From assembly GCA_002840735.1 (NCBI GenBank), contig PHBY01000028.1:1-33720 (forward strand): a stretch of DNA of 33,720 bases, written 5' to 3'. The notes under the pieces were generated by a model. That model saw only the letters and a list, made by a program, of their open reading frames with translations. It did not search any database and was not told the origin of the DNA. How positions within the stretch are numbered: the stretch's first letter is position 1; the number at the start of each line of letters is the position of its first letter. The DNA is from Chloroflexi bacterium HGW-Chloroflexi-2 (lineage in GTDB: Bacteria; Chloroflexota; Anaerolineae; Anaerolineales; Anaerolineaceae). Position numbers and translations under genes: made by a program. Below are positions 1 through 8,094 of this stretch, piece by piece.

Positions 1-3
1 TTT

Positions 4-80
4 GAAAATGGTTAGGAGGATTAACCGAATTCATTCGGTTTGAAAATGAATATCCATGGATTTGAATCCATGGATAGGTT
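4..80. repeat. 77-bp hairpin repeat, copy 1
   Basis: First of two direct copies with a 175-bp offset. It holds two inverted repeats: 8-bp arms at 23-30 and 33-40 (AACCGAAT / ATTCGGTT, 2-nt spacer) and perfect 12-bp arms at 51-62 and 65-76 (TATCCATGGATT / AATCCATGGATA, 2-nt spacer). The array may extend beyond the left edge. No coding sequence is convincing here. It could be a small non-autonomous element or a structured intergenic repeat. Confidence 0.75.
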
Positions 81-178
81 GAAAAGGGTAGCTGAAAGGT
101 ACAAGAATCCATTGAGAAGAATCCTATGAATCAATCCACAGGATACCTTCATAGGATAGTAAATCGTAAAAATCATTT

Positions 179-255
179 GAAAATAGTTAGATGAATTAAC
201 CGAATTCATTCGGTTTGGAATCTGGTATCCTTGGATTTGAATCCATGGATAGGTT
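179..255. repeat. 77-bp hairpin repeat, copy 2
   Basis: Second copy of the unit at 4-80. The small hairpin is identical (198-205 / 208-215). The large hairpin (226-237 / 240-251) has one mismatch against the perfect arms of copy 1. Between the copies lies another inverted repeat with 10-bp arms at 121-130 and 148-157 (ATCCTATGAA / TTCATAGGAT). The stretch 1-300 therefore contains only hairpin repeats. Confidence 0.75.
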
Positions 256-308
256 AATCCAAATTTACACACACCAACGATCACCTAATCGAAAATCATA
301 ATTTCCAG

Positions 309-314
309 TATAAT
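309..314 (+). promoter_or_regulatory. -10 box TATAAT, 6 nt before the mutS-like start
   Basis: A consensus TATAAT ends six bases before the ATG at 321 and no Shine-Dalgarno sequence lies between them. This spacing predicts transcription starting at or next to the start codon, so a leaderless mRNA. No good -35 hexamer is visible at 17 bp. The response regulator gene (start 10575) has the same TATAAT-N6-ATG arrangement. Confidence 0.5.
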
Positions 315-320
315 CCTCGT

Positions 321-2165
321 ATGACTCACTTAAACACCCGCATCACCCTCCTCCAGCATCGTCTACAATCCATTTCCACCATCACCGAATATCTCAAAAA
401 AATCGATCAACGCTTTTTCTGGTACCGTCTGGCTGCTTTTTTGGGAGCCTGGGTGCTGGCAATACTGACACGCTTTCTTTTTCCCGGAGCAGCATGGATC
501 TGGGTATTGGCGGGGATGTTCGTAGTTTTTCTGGTTGTGGTGTTTTTTCACCGCCAGCTGGACAGGCAGCGCCAGCACTATCAAAACGCACAGGAGTGGT
601 TAACCCAGCAAGTGGCACGGGCAAGCCTGGATTGGGAGCATCTCCCTGATTTGCCGGCTCAACCCGTGAACCCGGATCATCCGTTTATGAATGATCTAAA
701 TCTGGTGGGGGAGCGCTCGTTGTTGCAATTGGTCGATACCTGCGCCACTCGAGGAGGGCAGGAGCGCCTGCATGCCTGGTTTTTACAGCCGGATTTGAGT
801 TATGAGCGTATCACCCAACGCCAGAATGTGGTAAAGGAACTGCTGGAATTGCCTGGATTTCGCACACGATTAATGCTGATCGGCTGGCAAATCAGGCAGG
901 ATTTCAAGGGGTTATGGGATGATCAGGGGATATTTCACTGGCTCAAAGGTCATGCCGCACAAAGATCTATCAAGCGCTTATTGGTCTTGTTATCTTTTCT
1001 GGCAGGATTGAACTATGCACTGCTGGCATTGAATTTGTTGGCCGGTTGGCAGGCATATTGGCAGTTCAGTTTGATACTGTATTTGGGCGTCTACTTTTTT
1101 CATTATCGCACCTACGAATCCACCTTTCAGGATGCTTATCAACTCAGTAAAGACCTGCAACCCCTGGAGAAAAGCCTGGTGTTTCTGGAAACTTATCCAG
1201 CCAGGCAGGGTAGCCAGTTGGCCGGGTTGTTGTCGGCAGTTAAACAATCGGACCAGAGACCTTCATCTTATTTACGAAAGATATTAATGATCAGCTCGGC
1301 TGCTTCTTTGCAGAACAATCAAATCCTCTCATTGCTGGTAAATGCCTTACTGCCCTGGGATATCTTCTTTGCATACCTTCTGGATGGATTCAAACAGAAA
1401 CTCAACCAACGTTTGCCTGCCTGGTTGAATGTCTGGTATCAGGCGGAGGGATTGACAGCCCTGGCAAATTTTGCATATCTGAATCCTGAATACCGGTTCC
1501 CGGTTATTCGGGATTCAATTACCCAGCCCGTTCTAACGGCGAAGGGATTGGGGCATCCACTCATCGCAAAATCTGCGAGAGTGGTGAATGATTTTTCGTT
1601 TTCCGATCTGGGAGAGGTGGCCCTCATCAGTGGATCCAACATGTCGGGTAAAAGTACGTTCCTGCGCACACTGGGGGTCAATCTGACATTAGCCTATGCC
1701 GGCACGGTAGTGAATGCTGATCAAATGCAAATTTCCATTCTGCGATTGTTCACCTGCATTCAGATCAGTGATTCATTGAAAGATGGTTTTTCTTATTTTT
1801 ATGCGGAAGTACGGCGACTGAAAAAATTATTAACCTGGTTGGAAGAAAGTGAGCAAACCGCAGTCTTTTATCTGATAGACGAAATCTTCCAGGGTACCAA
1901 TCATGAAGAACGCCGCATTGGTAGCCTGGCATATTTGAAATCACTCGTGAATGCCAATGGGGTAGGGGCAATTTCGACCCATGATATCGAGTTGAGTAAA
2001 ATGGCGGACATAGAACTGCGCATTCAAAATTACAATTTCCAGGATTCAGTCGAGGACGGGAAGATGAGTTTTGATTATCGCTTACGTCCCGGTCCCAGTC
2101 CAACGACTAATGCACTCAAGATCATGGCAATTGAAGGCTTACCGGTTGAAGAAGGATCATCATAA
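321..2165 (+). CDS. membrane-anchored MutS-family ATPase (MutS-like, 614 aa)
   Basis: Resembles the ~600-residue MutS-related proteins that keep the core/lever region and the C-terminal MutS ATPase domain but lack the mismatch-reading N-terminal domain. Visible: two hydrophobic helices near residues 36-76, another hydrophobic stretch near 220-260, Walker A GSNMSGKST at 438-446, Walker B with LIDEIFQGTN near 518-527, and a STHD switch near 554. The MutS signature DEIGRGT is altered to DEIFQGT. Role is not known; classical mismatch repair is unlikely because the DNA-reading domain is missing. The start at 321 has no Shine-Dalgarno but a -10 box six bases upstream. It stands alone; the next gene starts 112 bp downstream. 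Confidence 0.85.
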   Translation: MTHLNTRITLLQHRLQSISTITEYLKKIDQRFFWYRLAAFLGAWVLAILTRFLFPGAAWIWVLAGMFVVFLVVVFFHRQLDRQRQHYQNAQEWLTQQVARASLDWEHLPDLPAQPVNPDHPFMNDLNLVGERSLLQLVDTCATRGGQERLHAWFLQPDLSYERITQRQNVVKELLELPGFRTRLMLIGWQIRQDFKGLWDDQGIFHWLKGHAAQRSIKRLLVLLSFLAGLNYALLALNLLAGWQAYWQFSLILYLGVYFFHYRTYESTFQDAYQLSKDLQPLEKSLVFLETYPARQGSQLAGLLSAVKQSDQRPSSYLRKILMISSAASLQNNQILSLLVNALLPWDIFFAYLLDGFKQKLNQRLPAWLNVWYQAEGLTALANFAYLNPEYRFPVIRDSITQPVLTAKGLGHPLIAKSARVVNDFSFSDLGEVALISGSNMSGKSTFLRTLGVNLTLAYAGTVVNADQMQISILRLFTCIQISDSLKDGFSYFYAEVRRLKKLLTWLEESEQTAVFYLIDEIFQGTNHEERRIGSLAYLKSLVNANGVGAISTHDIELSKMADIELRIQNYNFQDSVEDGKMSFDYRLRPGPSPTTNALKIMAIEGLPVEEGSS

Positions 2166-2277
2166 AATAACTTTTTATGCAGAATGATTGGACAATTTAT
2201 ATCCATTAAGTGCAACTTTTCAGGTTATACCACATCTAATCAATTGACCGAAAAATCCAAATAAACAGGAGTTTATC

Positions 2278-2481
2278 ATGAAATATGTAAATGAAGCTGG
2301 TTGGGATAGAATTGTACGTGTAATTTTAGGTGTAGTTTTGCTTATTTTAGCATTTAGCAATATTGTATCAGGTGGATTGGGCACTTTATTTATCATCGTT
2401 GGTATCGTGGCTTTATTAACCGGCTTGAGTGGAATCTGCCCGGCTTATATGCTTTTGAAATTCCGTACCAAAAAGAATTAG
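2278..2481 (+). CDS. DUF2892 / YgaP-type small membrane protein
   Basis: A 67-residue protein with an N-terminal amphipathic segment starting MKYVNEAGWDRIVRVILG, two membrane helices (about 15-30 and 33-50) and a GICPAYML motif with a single Cys. This is the DUF2892 family, also found as the membrane part of YgaP-type rhodaneses; biochemical role unknown. AGGAG at 2266-2270 supports the ATG. It lies 59 bp before the thioredoxin gene, which carries a related domain at its own C-terminus, so the two probably form one unit. Confidence 0.85.
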   Translation: MKYVNEAGWDRIVRVILGVVLLILAFSNIVSGGLGTLFIIVGIVALLTGLSGICPAYMLLKFRTKKN

Positions 2482-2540
2482 GAAGATTTTCACACTCCAT
2501 GTAGTCCATCTTTAAAAAAACACGCAAAGGTCCTTAAAAA

Positions 2541-3062
2541 ATGAAACAAAGCGCTTTCGAATTTAAATTACGAAAAAATCCGCGACCTGTTGTCATCGAA
2601 TTTTGGGCGCCCTGGTGTGGTCCATGTAAGATGATGGCGCCTTATCTTAAAAAAGCTGAGCAGGAGTTTTCTGGCAAGGTCGATTTATGGCGTATCAATG
2701 CGGATGAAGATTCAGACCTTGTGAGATCGATAGGAGTACGTGGCATTCCTACCATGATCGGGTATAATAAAGGTATAGAAGTTTCTCGAAGGACTGGTGC
2801 CATGACCGCAGAGAATGTGCTGGGATTCTTCTCAGCAGTCGAAGAGAACAAACCGTTTTCTCGCAACCTATCATGGGTTGAAAGATTTATGCGAATTGTT
2901 CCCGGGTTGGTGATCCTGGTTCTGGGCTGGACCAATGGTCCCAACTACTGGCAGATGGCATTGGGAGGAGTAATCCTGTTTAGCGCTTTTTATGATCGCT
3001 GTCCGATTTACAAAGTTGTCAGTGCACAATTTCGAGAAATGTTCAAGAAAAAACCAGCCTGA
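2541..3062 (+). CDS. thioredoxin fused to a DUF2892 membrane domain
   Basis: Residues 1-105 form a thioredoxin fold with the active site WAPWCGPCKMM near residues 23-33 and the cis-Pro loop GIPTMI. After a linker, residues about 112-173 (MRIVPGLVILVLGW ... DRCPIYKVVSAQF) repeat the DUF2892 pattern of the preceding gene. No signal peptide is present, so the thioredoxin domain should be cytoplasmic and tethered to the membrane. A dithiol donor for envelope or metal-related proteins is an inference from context. The Shine-Dalgarno is weak (AAAGG). The gene converges on the P-type ATPase gene. Confidence 0.85.
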   Translation: MKQSAFEFKLRKNPRPVVIEFWAPWCGPCKMMAPYLKKAEQEFSGKVDLWRINADEDSDLVRSIGVRGIPTMIGYNKGIEVSRRTGAMTAENVLGFFSAVEENKPFSRNLSWVERFMRIVPGLVILVLGWTNGPNYWQMALGGVILFSAFYDRCPIYKVVSAQFREMFKKKPA

Positions 3063-3086
3063 TTAACAACTTATTACCTGGGGAAG

Positions 3087-3156
3087 AACAAAACCAGCTC
3101 TCAGGGGGAGCGTACCCTGGATGGAGGGCAAAATGGGGAACTGGTTTTGTTTTTTC
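3087..3156 (+). terminator. hairpin terminator after the thioredoxin gene
   Basis: Perfect 11-bp arms at 3087-3097 and 3141-3151 (AACAAAACCAG / CTGGTTTTGTT), ending in a run of T. A second small stem, CAGGG 3102-3106 with CCCTG 3115-3119, sits inside the 43-nt loop. It lies between converging genes and may act for the plus-strand unit; the branched loop is unusual for a simple terminator. Confidence 0.6.
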
Positions 3157-3261
3157 AATTTAAATTACAACCTTTAAAGTAAAAATCATCAGATATCAAC
3201 AATTATTGAAATTCATTGGTTTTTTATTAAGACTAATATTGAGAGCTTATTCTGATTATTT

Positions 3262-5496
3262 TTATAAAACTGTTCTCCGTAGCAATTGTGCATTAATGGC
3301 GACGATCACTGTGCTGAGTGACATTAATACCGCACCGACTGCTGGTGAGAGTAAAATTCCAATTGGTGCCAGCACTCCAGCTGCTAAGGGGAGCGCGACA
3401 ATGTTATATCCTGCAGCCCAAACAAGGTTTTGGATCATTTTGCGGTAGCTGGCACTACTCAAGCTGAAAATCTTAACCACGTCCAATGGATTGCTTTTGA
3501 CCAGGATAATTCCTGCTGATTCAATTGCAACATCGGTGCCGCTCCCAATCGCAATGCCTACATCCGCCCTGGTCAAGGCAGGGGCATCATTTACGCCATC
3601 ACCAACCATAGCAACCAGCTTACCCTGTTTTTGTAGTTCCATTACCTTTTGGTCTTTGTGTTCGGGTAAAACCTCAGCAAAATAGGTTTCAATACCTAGC
3701 TCGTCCGCTACAGCTTTGGCGACTGCCTGACTATCACCGGTAAGCATGGCGACTTCTATTCCCATTTTTCTCAGCTTTTCGATCGCCAACTTGCTCTCTG
3801 GGCGTACAACATCTGCTAGTGCAAAGGCTGCAATAACCTCGCCTCCATTTTGACCATCCTGAATCAAGTTAATTACACTCTGCCCTCTTGTACTGGCTAA
3901 TTGCTCGAATTTGAGTAGTTTGTCCGGCAACTCAATTTTTAGCATCTCCAATAAACGCGGACCGCCGATATATACTGAGTAACCTTTACTTTTAGCCCGC
4001 ACACCACGTCCTTGAATGGCTTCAAAGTCAGAGATCTCAGGCAAGGATAATTTACGATCTTCTGCTGATTTTCGAATGCCACGGGCGATCGTATGCTCTG
4101 AGTCACCTTCGATGGCGGCTGCCAAGGCAAGGGCTTCGTCTTCGGTCCAACTTTCGATCGTCTCCATGGCAACCACGCCAAATTTACCTTCGGTCAATGT
4201 TCCTGTTTTGTCGAAGATAATCATGTTGATCAGACGCGCTTTCTCCAGCGCCAGACGATCACGAATAAGAATACCGTTTTTTGCACCTTTTGCGGTTGTT
4301 ATAGCTACAACAAGTGGGACTGCCAGACCAAGTGCGTGTGGGCAGGCAATTACAAGCACCGTTGCAACGCGTGCAATGACTTCGACGTTAAATCCCACCG
4401 CGATGGTCCATGCGATGGCTGTAATCGCTGCTACACCTAATGCAACGTAAAACAACCAGCCTGCAGCTTTATCTGCCAGGATCTGTGTGCTGGACTTGCT
4501 TTGTTGAGCCTGTTCCACCAGACGCATGATTCCAGCCAACGCTGTCTGGTCTCCCGTAGCAGTGACCTTCACGCGTAAACTACCATCGCTGTTAATGGTA
4601 CCTGCAATCACTTTTGCACCTGGCTGTTTTTTCACAGGAATCGATTCGCCTGTAATCATCGATTCATTAACCTTCGATTCTCCTTCCTGAACTTCACCAT
4701 CTGCCGGGATGCTGCCACCTGGCCGAACCAATAGGAGATCTCCGCTTTGAAGTTTGTCCAATGAGACAGTCTCAATGCTGCCATCCGAATTGATTCGGTC
4801 AGCTGTATCAGGCATCAACTTGGATAACTCTTTCAATGCTCCTGAAGCTTGTCTCACACTTCTCATTTCGATCCAATGTCCTAGCAGCATGATGTCAATC
4901 AACGTGACCAATTCCCAGAAGAAAGTCATACTGGCAGGCATGATCAAAGCTGCCAGACTGTAAATAAGTGCTACCGATATTGCCAGTGAAATCAGAGTCA
5001 TCATTCCTGGTTTACGATTCTGCAACTCAGGGATCGCCATCTGTAAAAAGGGAACACCGCCATAGATAAAGACAATGACAGCAAATGTCGGGGTGATCCA
5101 TTGACTGCCGGGGAAAACCGGCAGACTAAAATTTAACCACTGCTGAATCGATGGACTGAATAAAAGTACCGGAATTGAGAGCACCAACGACGTCCAGAAC
5201 TTTTTCCGAAACATTTGCTCATGACCGCTATGGTCTGTATGCGTCTTGCCATGGTCGCCTTGACCATTATTTCCACCATGACCTGTGTGCTCAGAAGGGG
5301 TTGTAATTGAACCTTGACGCTTGCTGTGATCCATAGTGTTGTGATTTTCGTGTTGATCTTTTTGGGTAGTATGTTCCTGATGAAGTTTAGAAGTATGCTT
5401 TCCTGATTCATCTATTGAGTGATGATTGTGTTTCATAGAATCCCCGTTTTCCTTTGCACTTTGTACCGTTTTTTTATTCATTTCTTCTCCATTCAT
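3262..5496 (-). CDS. copB: copper-translocating P1B-type ATPase (CopB-like, CPH type)
   Basis: Heavy-metal exporter of the inner membrane. A His-rich N-terminus carries about 15 His in the first 92 residues in place of CxxC metal-binding domains. Then come the membrane helices, actuator TGES at 282-285, the CPH transport motif at 385-387, DKTGTLT with phosphorylated Asp429, and [10 protein letters not shown]-terminal segment with [17 protein letters not shown] follows. CPH plus a His-rich N-terminus indicates the CopB (P1B-3) group, proposed to export Cu(II)/Cu(I). It is the last gene of the YHS to copB operon. An alternative start at 5481 (MNKK) has the better Shine-Dalgarno, GGAG eight bases upstream. 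No regulator gene is adjacent. Confidence 0.93.
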   Translation of the reverse strand: MNGEEMNKKTVQSAKENGDSMKHNHHSIDESGKHTSKLHQEHTTQKDQHENHNTMDHSKRQGSITTPSEHTGHGGNNGQGDHGKTHTDHSGHEQMFRKKFWTSLVLSIPVLLFSPSIQQWLNFSLPVFPGSQWITPTFAVIVFIYGGVPFLQMAIPELQNRKPGMMTLISLAISVALIYSLAALIMPASMTFFWELVTLIDIMLLGHWIEMRSVRQASGALKELSKLMPDTADRINSDGSIETVSLDKLQSGDLLLVRPGGSIPADGEVQEGESKVNESMITGESIPVKKQPGAKVIAGTINSDGSLRVKVTATGDQTALAGIMRLVEQAQQSKSSTQILADKAAGWLFYVALGVAAITAIAWTIAVGFNVEVIARVATVLVIACPHALGLAVPLVVAITTAKGAKNGILIRDRLALEKARLINMIIFDKTGTLTEGKFGVVAMETIESWTEDEALALAAAIEGDSEHTIARGIRKSAEDRKLSLPEISDFEAIQGRGVRAKSKGYSVYIGGPRLLEMLKIELPDKLLKFEQLASTRGQSVINLIQDGQNGGEVIAAFALADVVRPESKLAIEKLRKMGIEVAMLTGDSQAVAKAVADELGIETYFAEVLPEHKDQKVMELQKQGKLVAMVGDGVNDAPALTRADVGIAIGSGTDVAIESAGIILVKSNPLDVVKIFSLSSASYRKMIQNLVWAAGYNIVALPLAAGVLAPIGILLSPAVGAVLMSLSTVIVAINAQLLRRTVL

Positions 5497-5646
5497 TTTT
5501 CATTTCCCTCATTCGGGCATTTCTGAAACTGATCTAGATTTTTTTCAATAATTTGTATTCAGAAAACCATTTTATTTAAACTCTTCTCTTTAATAATAGC
5601 TCATATTGAAACAAATTTTCTCTTACTTTCGGTGAACATTATGTCC

Positions 5647-6456
5647 TCAATTCTTTTCACTTAAAACTTCAGCAGATGATAAGTGTAACAAACGATCTTT
5701 TTCATGAACTAACCATTCCTGTGATTGAATCTTATATTGAACAATCTCAGCTGAATTTGAAAAAGCTTCATCAATGTACGGGAAGCCAAACCAGACAATC
5801 CCCAATCCAAATAATAGTCCGGAGACCAAACGCATCCAGGCGTTGAACGACCCCCAGGCATCACCTGCATAGAAATTTGGATCCAATAAGTTGTTGGTTA
5901 TGGAGACTAACCAGGTATTCGTGTCACGAAATCCCTGACCAATTCCAGACAAATCGCTGATGAAATGAGTTGTTCCATCAAAAGCCATTGGCAAAAGCAG
6001 AAGAACAAATCCCCATATTGGCAACCGTTTTAAATTATTCTTCATCAATCCCCAAACAATTCCGAACAACCAGATACTGGTATACATCGAAACCATTCGG
6101 TCAGACCAGGCAACTTTCCAACCCATCTGTGGGTTTCCCGCGAATTGACGGAGATTGACAATATTATTCGTGTTTTCCCACACAGCCTGAATCTCTGAGA
6201 GGGAGTAAGAAATCTTTGGACCAAACAGGAAATAAGAGCGTTGTGGTAATTGGTGACATAAGATTGAGTATATCCAATAAATGACATTCCCTGGGGTGTC
6301 CCATCCAACTGCCATAAAAACTGGGGCAAGAAAGGGTGTCAAAACAAATCCTCCAAAAAGGACACCGAAGACTAAAATCCAATGTTGGTTAAACCAAAGG
6401 ACAAAACGATCTGTTTTATTCATTGAATTCGAAGTCATTCTATTGGTAGAACCCAT
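5647..6456 (-). CDS. DUF2085 family membrane protein
   Basis: 269 residues with about five membrane helices. The region CHQLPQRSYFLFG, then WSDRMVSMYTSIWLFGIVWGL and LPMAFDGTTHFISD matches the DUF2085 family of unknown function. The conserved Cys-His pair and the DGTTHF motif could bind metal, which is inference. GGAG nine bases before the ATG fits the start. It lies 150 bp upstream of copB and 51 bp downstream of the 119-residue unknown gene on the same strand, so it is probably part of the metal-export operon. Confidence 0.8.
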   Translation of the reverse strand: MGSTNRMTSNSMNKTDRFVLWFNQHWILVFGVLFGGFVLTPFLAPVFMAVGWDTPGNVIYWIYSILCHQLPQRSYFLFGPKISYSLSEIQAVWENTNNIVNLRQFAGNPQMGWKVAWSDRMVSMYTSIWLFGIVWGLMKNNLKRLPIWGFVLLLLPMAFDGTTHFISDLSGIGQGFRDTNTWLVSITNNLLDPNFYAGDAWGSFNAWMRLVSGLLFGLGIVWFGFPYIDEAFSNSAEIVQYKIQSQEWLVHEKDRLLHLSSAEVLSEKN

Positions 6457-6507
6457 TGTTAATTACTCCATTAGAGACAAACTTAAATTACAAGATAGAT
6501 ATAATCC

Positions 6508-6867
6508 TTAAATCCTGGAAACAGGTAATGGAATTTGTGAATCAAAATCCTCCATATAATCCATTTTCATATTTTGAACACAGTTAATAATTTCAGACCT
6601 CGCGGATTGTTCAGGATTGATTTCCAAAAAAATAGATGTGCCAGAGTTATTCGCGGCAAAAATGAGTGTCGCAGGGGAATTATTATGGCGATAAACCAAT
6701 AGAATTACTATATGGTTGACAAAATTTGGATTTATCGCGATATCTGAATGCAATTCACATGACTGCACAACCAGATATCCCTGGTTATTCAAATTTTCTC
6801 TCACAAGGTTAACCGTAGAATTACAATCTTGCTTCAAAACCATTATCGGTTGTTTCCCTGAGACCAT
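6508..6867 (-). CDS. unknown 119-residue cytoplasmic protein
   Basis: I do not recognise this protein. It has no signal peptide or membrane helix and reads as an alternating alpha/beta fold (GYLVVQSCEL, FVNHIVILLVYR, ATLIFAANNS). Two Cys lie in the N-terminal half (CNST and SCEL) and one near the C-terminus (NCVQNM). A textbook GGAGG seven bases before the ATG and the tight 24-bp gap to the Lgt-like gene support a real gene in the operon. A metal- or thiol-related job is only suggested by the neighbours. Confidence 0.7.
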   Translation of the reverse strand: MVSGKQPIMVLKQDCNSTVNLVRENLNNQGYLVVQSCELHSDIAINPNFVNHIVILLVYRHNNSPATLIFAANNSGTSIFLEINPEQSARSEIINCVQNMKMDYMEDFDSQIPLPVSRI

Positions 6868-6891
6868 TTTATACCTCCAAAAATCTAAAAT

Positions 6892-7689
6892 CTATATCGA
6901 AGACGATTGTTTTTTTAATATTGTGATAACGAAAAACGGTATACATCCGGCAAAGACGAGAATACTGATGATTTGTGCCTGGTTTAATCCTAATGCTACG
7001 ATTTGATATGAGCTTGTAAAAGCAATGAAAAATCGGATAAAGGAATAGGAGACCAGATAAATTAACGTCAAGACACCGTCTTGCAAACCTTTCTTGCGTA
7101 ACGACCACAACAAAGAAAAGATTGTCAGGTTCATCAGAATTTCAAAAACAGGAGTGGGTGTATAGTAAACACCTAGCTCTGGAACCATGGCATTCGGACT
7201 GGTGTAAGCAAATCCAAAGGGACCACTGGTCTCTTTTCCAATGGAATCGCCAGTGATAATGCAGGCGAATCGTCCAATCGCCTGCGCCAGAACCACACCT
7301 GGTACCAGGGCATCCAGGAATCGTGATAATTTCCAATGCTCAATTTTCGCTAAGATGGCTGCTGCAATTAAGCCACCCAGTACTCCACCCCAAATGGCTA
7401 ACCCACCTTCCCAAAAGTAAAGTGATCGAATTGGATTGGCAGCGAAGACATCAGACCAATGGTCGATGACATGGAACAAGCGTGCACCAATAAATCCGGC
7501 GATGATAATCCAAGCAGCGCTGTTGAATATTACATCGGTATTAAATCCTTTGCGGCCAGACTCTCTAATCGCCAACCAGACACCCATTAACATGGCGATG
7601 GATATGATCAAGCCATACCAACGAAGATGAAAGTGACCGATTGAAAAAATAATCGGATCGACTGAAATTGTAATCATGTTTCCTTCCAT
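6892..7689 (-). CDS. Lgt-family prolipoprotein diacylglyceryl transferase (divergent)
   Basis: Multi-pass membrane protein of the Lgt family, which transfers diacylglycerol to the lipobox Cys of prolipoproteins. Family hallmarks: N-terminal FHLRWYGL, the FWEGGLAIWGG loop, the AIGRFACIITGD signature region, and a C-terminal half with VFEILMNL. Several positions depart from the usual pattern: the His of the HGG loop is Trp, the Asn of NG(D/E) is Thr, and the usual HPTQLYE reads TPTPVFE. It may be an accessory Lgt for the many lipoproteins nearby, or have another function. Start 7689 is preceded by GGGGGA; 7677 (MITIS), with AAGGA close before it, is an alternative. A hairpin sits just upstream. 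Confidence 0.82.
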   Translation of the reverse strand: MEGNMITISVDPIIFSIGHFHLRWYGLIISIAMLMGVWLAIRESGRKGFNTDVIFNSAAWIIIAGFIGARLFHVIDHWSDVFAANPIRSLYFWEGGLAIWGGVLGGLIAAAILAKIEHWKLSRFLDALVPGVVLAQAIGRFACIITGDSIGKETSGPFGFAYTSPNAMVPELGVYYTPTPVFEILMNLTIFSLLWSLRKKGLQDGVLTLIYLVSYSFIRFFIAFTSSYQIVALGLNQAQIISILVFAGCIPFFVITILKKQSSSI

Positions 7690-7694
7690 AAGGT

Positions 7695-7724
7695 CCCCCA
7701 GTTTACAAGTCTATAAACTGGGGG
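7695..7724 (-). other. 11-bp hairpin between the YHS and Lgt-like genes
   Basis: Perfect 11-bp arms at 7695-7705 and 7714-7724 (CCCCCAGTTTA / TAAACTGGGGG) with an 8-nt loop. On the minus strand the hairpin ends only about five bases before the Lgt-like start and includes its G-rich ribosome-binding region. No T-run follows, so it is more likely a translation-control or mRNA-stability structure than a terminator. Confidence 0.6.
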
Positions 7725-7738
7725 GAGTTAGCAAGTTG

Positions 7739-7915
7739 TTAGTGATGGTGGCTAGATTGATTACCTTCTATTTTCCCTACAAATTTTTCGGGTTCTTTAT
7801 CGAAGGTTTTTTTACATCCTTGCGCACAGAAGTAAAAAGTATTACCCCTATAGTCCGATTTCCATTCTGCTATTTTCGGGTCTACATCCATTCCACAAAC
7901 CGGGTCTTTAACCAT
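7739..7915 (-). CDS. small YHS-domain protein
   Basis: A 58-residue protein beginning MVKDPVCGMDV and continuing with TFYFCAQGCKKTFDKEPEKF, the complete YHS metal-binding pattern (CGM ... FC..GC...F), and ending in three His. Such small YHS proteins accompany copper and mercury resistance genes and are thought to bind soft metals. AAAGGAGG lies seven bases before the ATG, an excellent Shine-Dalgarno. It is the first gene of the operon running to the CopB ATPase, so it may be a cytoplasmic metal carrier feeding the exporter (inference). Confidence 0.92.
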   Translation of the reverse strand: MVKDPVCGMDVDPKIAEWKSDYRGNTFYFCAQGCKKTFDKEPEKFVGKIEGNQSSHHH

Positions 7916-7951
7916 AGTATCCTCCTTTGACTGTATTTAATTTCATTAAAT

Positions 7952-7980
7952 GACAGTATAATTCGCTGTCCCAGGTTCAA
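7952..7980 (-). promoter_or_regulatory. possible promoter/operator of the metal-export operon
   Basis: On the minus strand TATACT (7955-7960) lies upstream of the YHS gene, with TTGAAC at 7975-7980 as a possible -35; the 14-bp spacing is short. An inverted repeat GACAG-N9-CTGTC (7952-7956 and 7966-7970) overlaps the -10 box, so it is a candidate operator for a metal sensor encoded elsewhere. No regulator gene is adjacent. Confidence 0.35.
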
Positions 7981-8094
7981 ACAGCGCCATGTTGCCGAAA
8001 TTGATCTAAGCTTTTTTGCCTATTGTTAGACATCGAACCCTGTTATTGTCTCAATCCGGTTTTTAACACACATGCATGCAAAGTATTTCTGTTA

